Below are positions 11,605 through 23,821 of a stretch of DNA of 64,000 nt, piece after piece. The notes below the pieces were generated by a model. It did no database searches. It was not told the origin of the DNA and worked only from the letters and a program-made list of their open reading frames with translations. Source of the DNA: Lithospermum erythrorhizon. Taxonomy: Eukaryota; Streptophyta; Magnoliopsida; Boraginales; Boraginaceae. Within the stretch, counting starts at the first letter, position 1. Each line of letters starts with the position of its first letter. The translations under genes were made by a program, and so were the position numbers. Location of the stretch: the NCBI GenBank assembly GCA_019722365.1, contig JADFUC010002122.1, positions 62,001 to 126,000 on the forward strand. Direction: 5' to 3'.

Positions 11605-11614
11605 TATATATATA
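11605..11614 (+). promoter_or_regulatory. Candidate TATA box of the SAUR gene
   Basis: TATATATATA lies 20-29 nt before the start codon, which would leave almost no leader. A second candidate, 'ctatatatcc', at 11402-11411 would give a more usual leader of about 200 nt. No auxin-response element could be confirmed by eye. Confidence 0.35.
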
Positions 11615-11633
11615 CCAAACACGAGGATTATAT

Positions 11634-11987
11634 ATGGCAAAGCCTAGAGTGAATGGCAAGACAAAGAATGGCATTGTGAAATTCAAGGGTGTGGTTGAAA
11701 AGCTTCAAAAGAGTTTATCACTTTCAAAGAAAAAATCAGATTCAACAAGAGTGGCGGACGATGTTAAGGAAGGACACTTTGCTGTGATTGCTGAGGATGG
11801 GAATTATTCAAAGAGGCTAATTGTTCCTTTAAGTTGTTTAAGTCATCCAAGATTCTTGAGGCTATTGGAAGAAGCTGCTGAAGAGTATGGTTTTGATCAT
11901 GGAGGTGCATTAACAATACCTTGTAGACCAAGTGAATTGGAGAGGATTTTAGCTGATGAAGGACCTATGGAGAATTCCTTCCTCTAG
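11634..11987 (+). CDS. SAUR: SAUR-family auxin-responsive protein
   Basis: An intact intronless 117-residue frame from ATG at 11634 to TAG at 11985-11987. The N-terminus is basic (KTKNGIVKFKG, KKK). The SAUR domain (about residues 46-110) shows the family landmarks in order: EGHFAVIAEDG, KRLIVPLSCLSHPRFLRLLE, AAEEYGFDHGG, then LTIPCR and a short C-terminal helix. Lack of introns and small size are typical of SAURs. Members generally act in auxin-regulated growth, many by inhibiting PP2C-D phosphatases and so activating the plasma-membrane H+-ATPase; that role is inferred from the family. Length and motifs are complete, with no lesion. It stands alone in retrotransposon debris, unlike the tandem clusters in which many SAURs occur. 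Confidence 0.94.
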   Translation: MAKPRVNGKTKNGIVKFKGVVEKLQKSLSLSKKKSDSTRVADDVKEGHFAVIAEDGNYSKRLIVPLSCLSHPRFLRLLEEAAEEYGFDHGGALTIPCRPSELERILADEGPMENSFL

Positions 11988-12640
11988 TCTTATTATTGGT
12001 GCCTGTTAGATCATGATTTGACAAATGAGCAAACATAGCGAGCTAGCTATAGGGCATTGAGGGTGCATACTAGTAATGATAATAATAAGACTGTTTTAAT
12101 TTATTGAACTATACATGCATATGCTTTCAAGGCATTGCCAATTGAAGTATCTATAATATGATTGTACTCTCCACTATACTTCAATGGCTGTTTTGTTTGG
12201 GTATATAACACTTTAATTTGCCTAGTGTGCTAATTCGATCTTTTTCAGTTATTGTTATTCTCCTATTTGTCGTAACATATATAGTTTTTGTTTATTATTG
12301 TTGCTTATATGTAACTAAATACTCTCTTATTCCCTGTGTTACTTGTCATATTTTAATATTTGAGCAACTTTATAAGGTTAATGATGATAACTTCCACATC
12401 ATCTACCTTACTGATCAATCAATGGGTATATATTAATATATTTCCTCAATGTTATTTTTTATTTCTTGATGATAGTGAAATTATGATATAATATGTGGTG
12501 TCCGGTAGTCGATATCTCCAATTAATCACTATATATATCTCAAAGATATCACTTTGGAAAATGACTAGTTATATATTTACCGTAAAGAAAAAATTCACTC
12601 ATTATATGGGTTTTTATCAATTGAAGGATCGGTGATCAGC
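11988..12640. other. 3' flank of the SAUR gene, no other gene seen
   Basis: AT-rich 3' UTR and intergenic sequence. The tract 'gcctgttagatcatgattt' just after the stop faintly recalls the DST instability element of SAUR transcripts, but the match is too weak to call. The 72-residue frame at 12218-12436 is hydrophobic AT-rich noise. Confidence 0.4.
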
Positions 12641-14240
12641 TATAAGTCGCAAGTGTTTCTTGTGATTTAAGATCTTGACTTGACCTTGATGTGATAGGAG
12701 CTGGTATGGTTTCGAGGCTTGATTCAGGCTTGACTTGCCTTGATTTGAGTTAGTTGGATAGGAGGCTCACATGAAGTTTGGATATGTGTCTGATGCTTGA
12801 TGGACTTGAGATTGGTGAACTTGAATGGTCCGAGGCAGAGAGGCATAGAGCGTATTTAAAGCTGTTGGTTGTATGAAACTTTAGTAAATTCTTGGGCTTG
12901 ATCCTAAGCCTATTTTAAGCTGGATGGACTTGGATGGACTTCTTTGCCAAGCGTGTTGTAGTGTGAGTTTCACCTTTTGTGGTGAGACTTAAGGAATATT
13001 TCTCAGGTGGAATTTGTGTAGGTGAATAAACTCACTTCTTGTGGGACTTAGTAGGTATGCTCTTACTTGTCTCTAGTGGGGTATGTAGGCAGGAAATTTA
13101 TTTGTCTTTAGTGGGACTTGATTTGGTATGAAAGTAGGAGCTCTTGGGCAGTAATGGGTGATGGCAGCTTGAGTTGTTTGATATACAACTGCTACTTTAT
13201 CTTCTGTTGACCTTGCTTGACTTGTTGTTCTAAGTAGGACTTAGTGATTTCCTCACTTGAATTTGATTTTAAGTTGTGAGCACTATATGCTTAGGCTTAT
13301 ATTAAACGGCATGCTTGAGCTTGTTTACAGCTTATATTAGAGCGGCACTTATGACTTGTTCTTTGTAGTGATGTGATACGGTATGAAGGTTGAATATCTG
13401 ACCTTGTTGATGGCTATTTGTCGATCAAGCAGTCTGCTTGACTTGTTTCTGCTGGACTCTAGCTATAGGGAATTTGAATGTTCGAGTGTGACTGCATATG
13501 CAGGCTTGATGAATTAAACTGAGGTTTTGAGGTGTTCTTCAAGATTTATAAATAATCGAGGTGCTTGTAGCTTGATATACGAATATTCGGCGTTCTGAGA
13601 TATATGCCGATTCTCATCGATTTTGGCTAACTTGAAAATTCTTTGCATTTATTAGTAGGAATCTTAATTTGACGCCTATTTTAGGCTGCGGAGATGTTTT
13701 CCGACCACCAAAGTGGTGTTTACCTTTGGTGGTTTAAAATATTTAACTTAGAAATTTGGTCTTGTCCTCTGTATTTTCTCGGTGTTTTGTGTATTTTAGA
13801 ATGAGAATATTTTTGATATCAATTTCAAATATAAGGGAAATTGTTATAGGTTTTGGACTTTGAATACTTGCTTTTGATTAGTTAGGCGATTTCGGTGGAT
13901 CGCGTCTTAACCGTTTGAATTTTGACGAATCTGAGCAGATTAGAGGTTGAGAAATTACTTGGTGAAAGTAATTAAAATAACACACTTTTTATATAAAAGA
14001 AGGTTTCGGATTTTTTACAGTTGAAAACGTATTTTAAATATTGAACAAGGATCTTTGGACCTTGATTTAGAACTTCTATAAATACAAGTCTCCATTTTAA
14101 ACCTAAACTTTTTAAACTTCAAATTTAGCTAGGACAGATTTTTAATGTGATAAAATTCAAGGTTTTTAGCCTCGGAACCCAAATTTAATAGACGCTATTA
14201 ATTCGGCTCTATTTCTCGAAACCCTTATTTGGGGTTTCAC
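12640..14240. repeat. Decayed retrotransposon non-coding region
   Basis: G/T-rich sequence full of 'cttgacttg', 'gggacttagtagg' and 'aaactcacttcttgtggg', related in style to the subrepeat arrays at 6-10 kb. At 13670-13760 it carries the 'gcctattttaggctg' and 'aaagtggtgtttacc' theme. No coding domain. Boundaries are approximate. Confidence 0.45.
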
Positions 14241-15239
14241 GTTAAATTGGATTGGTAGAACCTATATGTTTTTGGCTCGTTAATTGTTTAGTTAATGTTT
14301 TAATCATTTATTCTTTTTTAATAAATTTTCACTCTCTACATATATATCAAGAAAGAAAACAAAAGCTTTGTAGTATTTTCTTCTTAGACTTGCATGTAAT
14401 GAGCATCATCTTTGGCTTTCCATGCATATATCTCCATCCCACAACCCACATGGGAATATGGGATTGAGGAATTGAGGTCGTGCATGTAATCATCAGTGCT
14501 TATTGGCCCGGAAAGACCTCAACAAAAAGTTCACATGACTTTTGGAATCTAATCAGTATAGTAAACCTCCAAGTCACTTTTGTTTATTGTCTTCAACATA
14601 TAAAATGAAATATAAAGTGCACGCCTTCTTCGTCAATTTGACGTTATCACTTCGTATTTTAGTCGGTCATATTAGGTATATTGATTGGAGTGTTCCATGA
14701 AGCTGATATATATGATTACCAAGACCAAGTGGAATCTTAACTAGATGTGCTAAATCTCATATTTAAGATATAAAATTGTTTACAACTTCTTATGGAGTAT
14801 TCATAATATCAACACTAGTTGAGTAACTGTATATAGCGAGAGTGCCAAAAACATTACATGTTTTGTGTTAGATGGCCAAGCAATTTATTTGAAGGGGCTC
14901 TTATAGGTTGCTGAGATTCTAAAGGCTACTAAAACTCTAAAAGTATGATTGATTGTGCGCAACTAGCGAAGTCAATTAAAATCGGATAATTCGATATCAT
15001 AAGAAATCTTTTTTTTAGAAATGTGAAGATTATTCCGTAATAGATAAATTGTGGACCATGAAATATCATATTTACCTCCTTCTGTGTAATTCTTTTGAGG
15101 TTGAGGGAATGTGGAACTCATAAATTAGCTTTCAAAATAGACTGAAAGTGTTTATGTTGTAGACTGGTGCAATTATAAATTAATAATTGTTTTATGAGTT
15201 TATTAGTTGGATTAATCTTTAAACTGATCACCACGATTA
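14241..15239. other. Intergenic, nothing identified
   Basis: AT-rich sequence with no convincing frame, splice structure or terminal repeat. The 71-residue frame at 14252-14467 has no family signal. Confidence 0.4.
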
Positions 15240-16050
15240 CACATATTGATTATGGTTCACTTTCAGTACCGAATTAAATTCAAGTCGGGGAGAAAATAAT
15301 GAGGTTCAAATTAAGGACTCAAATGTTAATTTAGGAGTTAAATTAGGGTTTTACATTAAATAAACATTTTCAAACCTAAATTTCAGAATCTTCAGAAAAC
15401 TCAGAGCAAATGATGACAGGGAATTAATGGAGTCATTATTGAAATTCATCCTTGACTCAAATATAAAATAGGCATGACTCCTTTTCTTGGAGAATAAGTT
15501 TCTTGAAAAATCAATGATCCAAATCGTACTTGCAGAATTGAGAATCAGTTTTGAAAAATGAACCGACCAATGAAATTAGGCGAAAGCCTACTAATGCCTC
15601 ATTTGATAATCATAAGTTAAAGTGAGAAAAGCTAAGGCAAAGTGCGTTAGAAAGACGTGAGAAGCGCTAAAGCGTCTCGAGCAGAAGATTCAAAGGCTGC
15701 TCGGGACACACGAAGCTTAGAATAGAGTGCCTAAAACACGTCAAGGAATGAGAAGCAATCGAATTGCCAACAAATAAAGAGTCTCCATACAACCGGTTGT
15801 AGGAAACAAGCGATGAAGCCCACATGCTACATCGAATCAGGGGAGATGATCAAGCTGCTGTGACCTCACATCCTCGCTGATGGCGTCAGCCCCTCAAGGA
15901 GGATAATCCGGAATCTCAACAAGAAGTGGAGTTGTCCGTCCCCATGGCTAGAAATATTTGAAACCCCACCTTACATTAAATCTGAAAATGATCAATTGTT
16001 GAAGCTATATCAAATATGCACAGGAACATAATGCGTAGGAGGAGAAAGCG
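15240..16050 (-). repeat. Inverted copy of the 8-kb / 10-kb retrotransposon segment
   Basis: Read on the minus strand, 15850-15960 gives 'acaactccacttcttgttg', 'ttccggattatcc' and 'tccttgaggggctg', which is the subrepeat consensus. 15240-15480 gives 'gcctattttatatttgagtc', 'aaggatgaatttc' and the 'attaattcggtactg' theme of segment copies 1 and 2. The order is preserved, so this is one inverted, decayed copy. Confidence 0.6.
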
Positions 16051-16069
16051 GGGATAACTCCCTTGAGGC

Positions 16070-16651
16070 GTGAGAAAATTTGAGTTGCCCGTTAAACCTC
16101 AAGTCAATCAAAGAGTAAAGAACCTTGAAGGCCACCTTTCTAATCTCCAGATACAAAAGGAAGGCTGTTTAAGGCCCTCTTCTTTGGAGGAACCCGACCC
16201 CCGAGTTCTGAGTTCAGAAAAAGTTAAATTTAGCGGCTATTTCAGCTCCCCGAACTAGTCGATATGAGACAATTTTATTGACATCCGATGGAGCATATAT
16301 CCGAGATCGTAAAAGTCCCGCTGACAAATCGTAATAAAATTGACGTCAGTGGCCTACGTATCAAAAGAGGTCAGCATCCCATTTTTACCCAAGTCAAAGA
16401 AGGCGTCTAGCTCACGAGGTAGCCTATCAATCGGAGAGGTCCCGAGATCCGCCATGGTATCTCAAGAATCCAAGTCGAAGACAACAGTCAGTCCATCTGA
16501 TACACAAGATCAAAGTGCTCCAAGCACACCGATTGAACCGTATCTCAAAGTCAAAGATCCAAGTCCTGGAAATCGAGATACATCCGGTATGTCAACTCAA
16601 AATTTAAGCTCATTGACTCAGTCCTTATATTATAGGCATTCGACATCGTGA
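16070..16651 (+). other. Two short Ser/Pro/Lys-rich open frames of unknown nature
   Basis: Frames at 16070-16258 (62 residues) and 16340-16651 (103 residues) are hydrophilic and rich in Ser, Pro and Lys (for example KSKKASSSRGSLS). No domain is recognised. They sit directly beyond the inverted retrotransposon copy and may be debris of its internal region. They could also be chance frames; no splice sites support a gene. Confidence 0.25.
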
Positions 16652-17152
16652 GAAAGTACTAAGTAGGCGATATAGTCGAACCCCAACTTTCGTTTGATAA
16701 ACTTTTCTTTGTACCAGGAAAGATTTCCTCAAAGAAATTTTATTATTCGAAGCGCATATAAATAATAAATTTTTTATTCGCGATACATATGTCACTAAAA
16801 TTAACATTCTCACAACAAACGATTATGAATCCTTAGCTCGTATCGTCATGCGAAAGTTCTTTAGAACTAATTAGTTCGACTTAACTAGCTACTAATGTTG
16901 TTTGGAACCAATGTAATAATAAAGTCACTTAAATTTCGTATTTAAACCATGACACCCACAAAAATAAGTTGTAACAGCTGGTTGTATCTTGATTTAATTG
17001 ATCATAAAAACTTGGGTAAGAGAGGAAGCAAAATTATTCAGGAAAATTGAAAGAGCATTACAAACGAACCACTGTATTCAATATGCATTATGAAACAAGT
17101 GGAACAGATCAATAAGAAAAGACGAAAATGCTTTACAGAACTAATAACATAT

Positions 17153-17235
17153 GTCAAAAGTACATACCAATTTTTTTTTAAATTCAAAATTAACTTTGTG
17201 TCAAATTTTAATAATTTATATCATGAAAAATGCAT
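17153..17235. repeat. Left copy of an ~80-bp direct repeat
   Basis: This segment, ending 'tatcatgaaaaatgcat', matches 23348-23420 in the same orientation with small indels. The two copies bracket about 6.1 kb of gypsy-derived sequence. Confidence 0.65.
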
Positions 17236-18600
17236 GAAGTAATGAGCGTAATTGCTTGCTATCCGCTTCTTGATAATACTGTTTACAATAATCTATTGGA
17301 CTCTATTATAGCACTTATTGACAACAGCTGAATTTCTATCGCTTTTTGTCGATACGGTGGATATTATGGTCATTTTGAACAAAGGATGTTACTAAGCTCT
17401 GCTTGCTTGTTCTTAGTGCGGAAAGGTTTGAGTATCAATGTCCGTGGTCCCGAACACAACTCGGATGTCGGACACGAAAGTGTGACGGCGTGGAGGCGTC
17501 CGCAAACACTCCGACGATCGAGTCGATATTCGGATTTATGTGAGATTACAGAATATATAAAGAAATGTACTATAAATAGAAATTGGAATTAAGGAAAGAA
17601 TGTACTAGTGATGAGATATTTATAAATGCATTACTATGAGTGTCATAGTACACTTCTCTCAATAAAATTATGTGTCGATATGTATGCTAGCATACAGAAT
17701 CATGGGCGCCTCCGTATGGACCTATTTGCAAGAAATTAGCGGATAATAGTATATATATCATTGATGAATGGTTGAAGTGGAAGAATAATGATCATCGATC
17801 CATTTGATGGTAATTGTTAATCTGGTTTGACTTAAAAGGCAACCTCGAACCATGATTGTGTGATTTACTCCGTCCCTATGGAATAATAAACTGTCTTGTA
17901 CAAATGTCTTCCTGCCGAGATGGTGACCTAGCTCATTGGGTTATTAGTCCTATCAAAAGTACTTTACGACATTATTGTACTTTACTTGTATGTTTATCAA
18001 CTTATTTGTTCATGTTCAAATCCCTCCTTGACATTCTCTTACCCATGACACCCACTTTTCAGATTGTTCATCTTCTGCGTTTACATTATTTCTTTAGCAT
18101 TATGTAAATTCTAGTCTTCGACACACTGTGCGTGCATTTATGGTCCTCTTTGCTTTTTATCGCCTCCTGCAGTATAAATAAAGTTGAGGTATTTTTTTAA
18201 GTTTGAGCAGAGACTACTTACGTGACTAAATATAGGCACGTGTCTTGGTAGATATGTAAATGTGTAGGCGGCAGAAACTATTGAGAAAGTTAACTTTTAC
18301 GGCTTTATATTCAACCCCAGATCTGGAATGATTTTAGGAATTTTACGAGATTTCTCTTTTGGGGTTTTGTGAATTTAAGAGAATTGTAAATGGGAAGGTC
18401 AATTAATGTCTATATTCTGTACTTTGATGTGTTTGGGTATCGATTAAAAATTATCGAAGGAGAGCAGCCCGATTTATGTAGGACTTAGGGTTGGGATATG
18501 AACAGTTGTATGTTAATAATTTTTTAATGTTCTTGGGCCACTTTTCCTTTTTACCCAAAAAGTGTATTTTGGTCAAATTTAATAATCTTTCGATTCATTG
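17236..18600. other. Mixed repeat debris; possible MITE end and LTR-like patch
   Basis: 17420-17530 is a GC-rich patch (cggatgtcggacacgaaag...gtcgatattcgg) followed by 'ctataaatag', which may be an LTR promoter remnant. At 17865 'tactccgtccctatggaata' resembles a Stowaway MITE end, but no matching opposite end was found. The rest is AT-rich with no gene. Confidence 0.35.
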
Positions 18601-20253
18601 TTTAACCCGCTGTCTTATATTGATGTAGATATGACTAGTCCCGATCAAAGGTCTCTTCCGTTTCGAAGGCGGACTCGGTCTTGACGTAGATCGAAACCAT
18701 GGATTTTATACAGCTATTTGGTAAAGTAAGCGTAGCGATTTGAGTTCTCTGACATGACCCGCTTTGCTCGTATAGCGTTTCCTCAACGTAGGCGAGAACA
18801 TAAGCGGCAGGCAGCAAAGGGAAGGTCCTATACGCGGCGAAGTGCTCCCGTACGGCCATTAGCAGTTGTCGAAACCGCCCAACCGAACCCTTCTTCCAGC
18901 CGCTAGCCTACGCTTTACCACCGTTGCACATAGGGTAGATCGTCATATGGCCCCGTCCCTTTGTAAATCTGGTGATCTTTTAAGCGCTTGTTTCACGTAA
19001 TCCAGCGAGTCTACCGTTCGCATTTTTCCTAAAGAAAATTAGAAAATTTTAGGCAATACTTTCACGGCTTCCCGCTTTGGTTGAGATCGACTTCGGTAGA
19101 AGAGACGCCGGTTTCGAACGCGGGTCGTCATGCAAACCGAAGGTCACTTTTTAGTTGGCCCTTGATATATACTCAGGGGTAATGTCTATGGCTGTAGATT
19201 TCCCTTCCTTCCTTTTGTAAATAGCCTTTTACTAACTTAAGTAAATTGTACTTTGGGGCAAATCATACTAGTGGGTGGCTAGAAATAACCATTTTTGTAG
19301 TAGCCTGTAGGATAGTCCATATAAACCCCACCGTAGATCTATTCTTTAGTTTCATAATGTCTCCCACTTTCGGGGTGAAGCCTCCTTTCCAGCCAAAGCG
19401 GAACTAGAACATTTTTGACCCCAAAAGATTGACAAGATCGCGGAAGATCGATGGCATTCGAAGTGGTGCTTAATGAGAAGGGCGGCATGGGCCAGCGATC
19501 TCAAGTATGAGTTTGCCGCTTAAGGGGAGATGCCAAAGCGTCCGTCTATTGCCAGAAGATGCCTACCATGGTCAGCCCAATGGAGACATTAGGCAGTGTT
19601 TGACAAACAACATTGAGTGTACATGAAGAAGGAGTCACTTATCAGCGTGTTTTGTGATTCAAATCAAGGAATCTGACCTTGGTTCCTCCAGGTCTCTGAG
19701 GGTATAACATTATAACATGACTATTTGTTACATACTTAACTTAACATTTCCTTCTTTTCTTTGAGAGTTTATTAACCATCTTATTTGTCACCGAATGATG
19801 TTAATGCGGCCCGATGCGTAGAGCGAGATGTTCCATACAATAACGTAGCGCATCATTCCCAAAACCAAGGTGAGAGGTCCCCCACCAACTCAGACACTCC
19901 CTAGGAAGGAGAACTCCCCAGCTACTACTTGGCTGCGGCTTCCGCGCCAACCTTGGAAGCCGAGGCCGGCCTTTGAGGAAGAGGCGGCCCTACTTCACGC
20001 CAAAAAAACATCTTTGCTCAGTGGCCTAACCGGGTTGAGCATGCTTAAGCCATTGAAGGACCCCCATCTTCCTCTTCTCCTCCTCCTCCGTATTTCATGA
20101 TCGAGTGATATATTCACTTACGCGACTCCAGTACAGAGATGCCACACCTAGGGCTTGTTTCACACGAAGATGGAGGCGGATTTAGGGCCCTAAGGTCCGT
20201 GGGGCTATTCGGTAACTTCTTGAGCCTTCCGTTCCTTTGCCCGGCGGGTTCTG
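18600..20253 (+). other. GC-richer decayed transposon region
   Basis: Markedly more GC-rich than its surroundings, with no long uninterrupted frame. The 19870-20100 frame is Pro/Lys/Arg-rich (PPPTQTLPRKENSP) and may be an upstream exon of the plus-strand remnant that follows. I could not match 18600-19150 to a known family. Confidence 0.35.
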
Positions 20254-20617
20254 CTGAATTCGGCGGGCTATTTTATGGAAGAAGCAAGATGCCTTCCAAG
20301 CTTCCAGGTCCTTGATCTTAGAGCGGGTGGCAAGGGATTTTGATGAGGCTCACGATCCTATGGAGGTTCAAGCTTCCATAGCCCACTATTGGATAAAGGT
20401 AACTTCACTCTACCGATTTATTCCGCGATTTAGAAATGGTCTAACTTTTCCTTTTCTTCTTTTTATGTAGGATCTGAATCTGAGTCATTCTTTGACCCTT
20501 GAATCAGATGCTTTCTTGATATCTTGGCGTGAAGAAGGCGGGCCCTCAGACTTGAGGTGCAAGAACTTGTCGGAAGAGAATGAGGATCGAAGGAAAAGCG
20601 AGAAGTTGAACCGTTAA
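20254..20617 (+). pseudogene. Transposon-associated coding remnant with one intron and a charged C-terminal part
   Basis: Exon 20254-20398 reads in one frame from ILWKKQDAFQASRSL through ERVARDFDEAHDPMEV to HYWIK. A 72-nt intron (20399-20470) has GT and tttatgtag ends, and the frame continues in phase 0 as DLNLSHSLTLESDAF...KNLSEENEDRRKSEKL to a stop at 20615-20617. The charged Glu/Lys/Arg stretch suggests a coiled coil, as in the plant gypsy-associated transposon proteins I am reminded of. Traces of coding (FRREAGKDAA at about 20850-20890, in another frame) continue downstream. It lies antisense to the gypsy pol at 21560-23230. Tat-lineage elements such as Retand are known to carry antisense ORFs between pol and the 3' LTR; membership here is inference. 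Confidence 0.5.
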
Positions 20618-21559
20618 AATTTGCGACTGAAGGAGAGAAGAGAGGCCGAGGCAGTGTATTCGAGGCGGGCTTAAGGTTCCTACACACTCGCTACACTGTG
20701 TAGAGCCGAGAATCATGAGGCTGGCAGCAAAATTAAAAACGCCCGAGATGATGGCCGACTTACTCGAAAAGGCGGATGAAGCAACCCGAAGTTTAAGTAG
20801 TGGAGAGCGGTTCTGGGCGAATTGAAGAAGCTGATCCGCGACTACCAATTTTCCGAGGACTTTAGGAGAGAGGCTGGCAAGGATGCGGCTTCACTAACAT
20901 GCCGTTTTATCGGAGACATAAGGAGGTGAATCCCGCGATCGTGGATAACTATAGGTTCTGTCAAGGTTATATTGTGAAGAGTGGTTAGCCAAGCGCAGCC
21001 TTGGCGCTCCCTTAACTCTTGAGGAAGAGGGTAAAGAAAGACCTCCCAATTAAAGCTGAAGAGCGATGCCACCTTCTTAACCTTTTGATTAGATGTTTGT
21101 ACGTAACTGGAAGTGATAAGCAGTATTTCCCTGCGGCTATTTCTATATGTTTTCTTATCTTGTTCTTGTTTACTTCATGATTTCAGTTTCCTTCTAATTT
21201 CTGTACAATCTTATGGATTTCTCTTTTGCTCTTAAGGCATTATGTGTGACGTGGTGTGGCCTTTGTGATGGCGGTTTAGGTCTTCAAGCCACAACTTCGC
21301 TAATATATTCAGAGCTAATGAGGTTTGGGTTCTCAATCATGCATAACTTTTCATTTACAATTGGTAATCGGCTTTTAGTTGGGGTTCTTGTTGGGATGTC
21401 AGTGATCATTTCGTCTTTGGTCTATTGATTAGCAAAACATAGTGTTCCATTATAATTTTAACATATAATTTAAGAATAGAACCGTCTTATTAATGGTTCA
21501 AATCTTGGAAAAAGAGTATTTTTCCACTTTTTAGGCCGGTTCTGAATCCTACCAAGGAG

Positions 21560-23230
21560 TCTTTACATAATATCGACATAACTTAGATTAAATTGAGTTC
21601 TAGGAATTGCTTTGCCGTCTAAGTCTTCGGTTCATAATCTTTAGGTCCTATAACCCTCTTCACCCGATAGGGTCCTTCCCATTTTGAGACTCAAGCACTC
21701 TTGGGTTGACTCATTGAACATAACGTAAATACCCGTCTCTGAGCAGGCTGGCGGTTTCGCTTCGGTTATAAGGTTGAACCGTTAAGTTATTTATGCCCAA
21801 GAGTCTTATAAAGGGGCATCATCTCTCGACTCATCAACAAAGTTGAGGTATTCTTTCGGCCCATTTGGTCATTGTTTTCCTCTTGAGCCGGTTTGCTATA
21901 AGTGGGCAAACCATTCTCTTGGCAAACCGCCTCATCCATGGGCAGACTAAAAGGCCTCTCGTATTTGGCAGTTCGGGTAGAGCGGCGACCATAAAACGAT
22001 TGGTAATTCCGATCCAGCTCACTCCTCTTTTACCACTTTATATATATTCTTTTGATACCTTGAATATAAAATTTGGTTCATGACCTCCTTTGCCCATTCT
22101 TTGAGGTAATAAATTTGGAGGCTTAAATCGATGTTATCCGAATTTTTCATAGAAATCCTCCAAGACTTGTCCCTAAGATTGGGGACCATTATCGAATACC
22201 GGGATCACAGGAATACCAAACCGGTGAGTATATTTTCCATAAGAATTGCCTTCTTCGCTCCTAGTTTTCTTAAAGAGGCGGCACCAGCACTTCCCGTTCT
22301 TTGAAGTAGTCAGCAGCTACTGATAGTATACTCTGCCTCCTTGGGCCTTGGTAACTTTCCCACCGTCAATTCCCAGAAGGGAATGAGACTTACTGCGGGC
22401 TAAGGGCTGAGGTGGGAAATTGAGGCATTTCCTGTCGGCTAGCAAGCGTATGACTTAACTGTATCTGGCGGTGGCACTCTTTAACTTGGCGTGGGCGATA
22501 TTCATCGTTTTTGATTGCTAGCGACCGGCGCTCCAATATGACTTCACACTTTCCTGGTGTATCTCGGCCCGGCGCAGGGAATATCCTCAAATGAATACAT
22601 ACGTTAATAAAGGCCATCCATGATTTCTATCACAATTTCGCCCCGATCACGACTAATGCTTGAAATTTGCGGTTTTGGATGCTTTTACCGTTCCATGATA
22701 ATTATCTCATTAGATACAGATTATAGGCATCAAGCAATCAAGCGTGTTTAGACACATTATCCTTCGCACCCTTTCTTCTTGATAGGCGGGTTGATCACAG
22801 ACCTCAATATATACACCTTGACGATTCCATTTGTAATAAGTGGTGGCGAGTCTGGAGAGAGATAGTTCAGCTTTTCATTCTCCGTTCGAGAATATGTTCC
22901 AAATAAAACTCTTTTGAACTCTTGGGCTATCCTTATGACGCCCAGGCGATCTTCCTCAAAGCCTCGTTTTTACCTCTGAACCACAATTTTGATATCGCGA
23001 CATAATTCCACTAACTCTTCCATGGACTGACAATCTCAACCCGAGAGATCATTGTTCTATGACTTCATTATTTGTGGCAGGAAGGTGACTAGCGAGAGCA
23101 TATTCCATGGTTTCCTCTTGAGGTCCATAATCGGCACTTTCATAGCGCTCCTTGATGTTCTTGGCCGATACACAAATAAGTTAAATCGGGTTTGAAAGCA
23201 GGCGACACATTGCGTTGGTACTTGAATGAT
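21560..23230 (-). pseudogene. Ty3/gypsy pol fragment (RNase H tail and integrase), Tat-like
   Basis: Read on the minus strand from high to low coordinates. An RNase H tail near 22770-22920 includes ENEK, then LSRLATTYY, then GVYIEVCDQPAYQEE. The integrase core follows: VAADYF (about 22306-22323), HRFGIP, then FDNGPQ near 22170-22190 supplying the second catalytic Asp. The C-terminal domain (about 21590-21690) reads GPYRV-like, then VIGPKDYE, then QFNLSYVDIM with shifts. Several frameshifts and stops make it non-functional. Protease and reverse transcriptase were not found, so the element is truncated. Placement near Tat/Ogre elements rests on the style of the integrase C-terminus and the neighbouring antisense ORF. 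Confidence 0.82.
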
Positions 23231-23347
23231 TGGCGGGATTCGAATGATGCACTAAAATTATAATCAAATCAATGCTTGTGCAGATGGTGCTTAAATTACA
23301 TATATATGATAATTCAAAATTAACTTTTGTCAAAAAAAATTTAATAG

Positions 23348-23420
23348 GTCAAAGTCCCATACCAGTGCTAATTCAAAAATTAACATGCTCAAATTTTATA
23401 TTATATCATGAAAAATGCAT
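23348..23420. repeat. Right copy of the ~80-bp direct repeat
   Basis: Matches 17153-17235 ('cataccag', 'aattcaaaaattaac', 'tcaaatttta', 'tatcatgaaaaatgcat'). A partial third copy lies at 23305-23335. It is too long for a retrotransposon target duplication, so it is either a pre-existing duplicated AT-rich repeat or a terminal sequence. Confidence 0.6.
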
Positions 23421-23821
23421 CTCTTCGATGAGGATTAAAAATCAAGATTTATAAGATTCTCCAAGGTTGCAACATTCAAAGCAAGACTTTATCAAGTTCA
23501 GTCAATATGAAGAACAAATCACATGGATTAATCATACCATCTTAACACCAAATTTAAGAAATATCTTCATTATCAACTCGGTAAAAAGAGTCATACTACA
23601 ACATTCCTTAACTGCGTTCTAATTTTTTTTTTCTTTCTTTCTAGTTTTCCTTGCAACCTTAATCAAGTGACCAACCAGACTACTGGAACATGCAAAACAT
23701 TAAACAAATATTCTAGTAGGCCACCAACTCCTCCCAACCATGGCTAGCTACCAAGAACTAACTCTGATTTGGTTCCCTTTGAACACTTATTTACACCTAC
23801 AAGATTATAGCATTTGCCCCC

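Noticed and set aside
11988..12040. DST mRNA-instability element downstream of the SAUR stop
   Set aside because: Only one of the conserved DST blocks is loosely matched.
17860..18110. Complete Stowaway MITE starting 'tactccgtccc'
   Set aside because: No inverted partner end was found within 300 bp, so only a possible fragment is mentioned.
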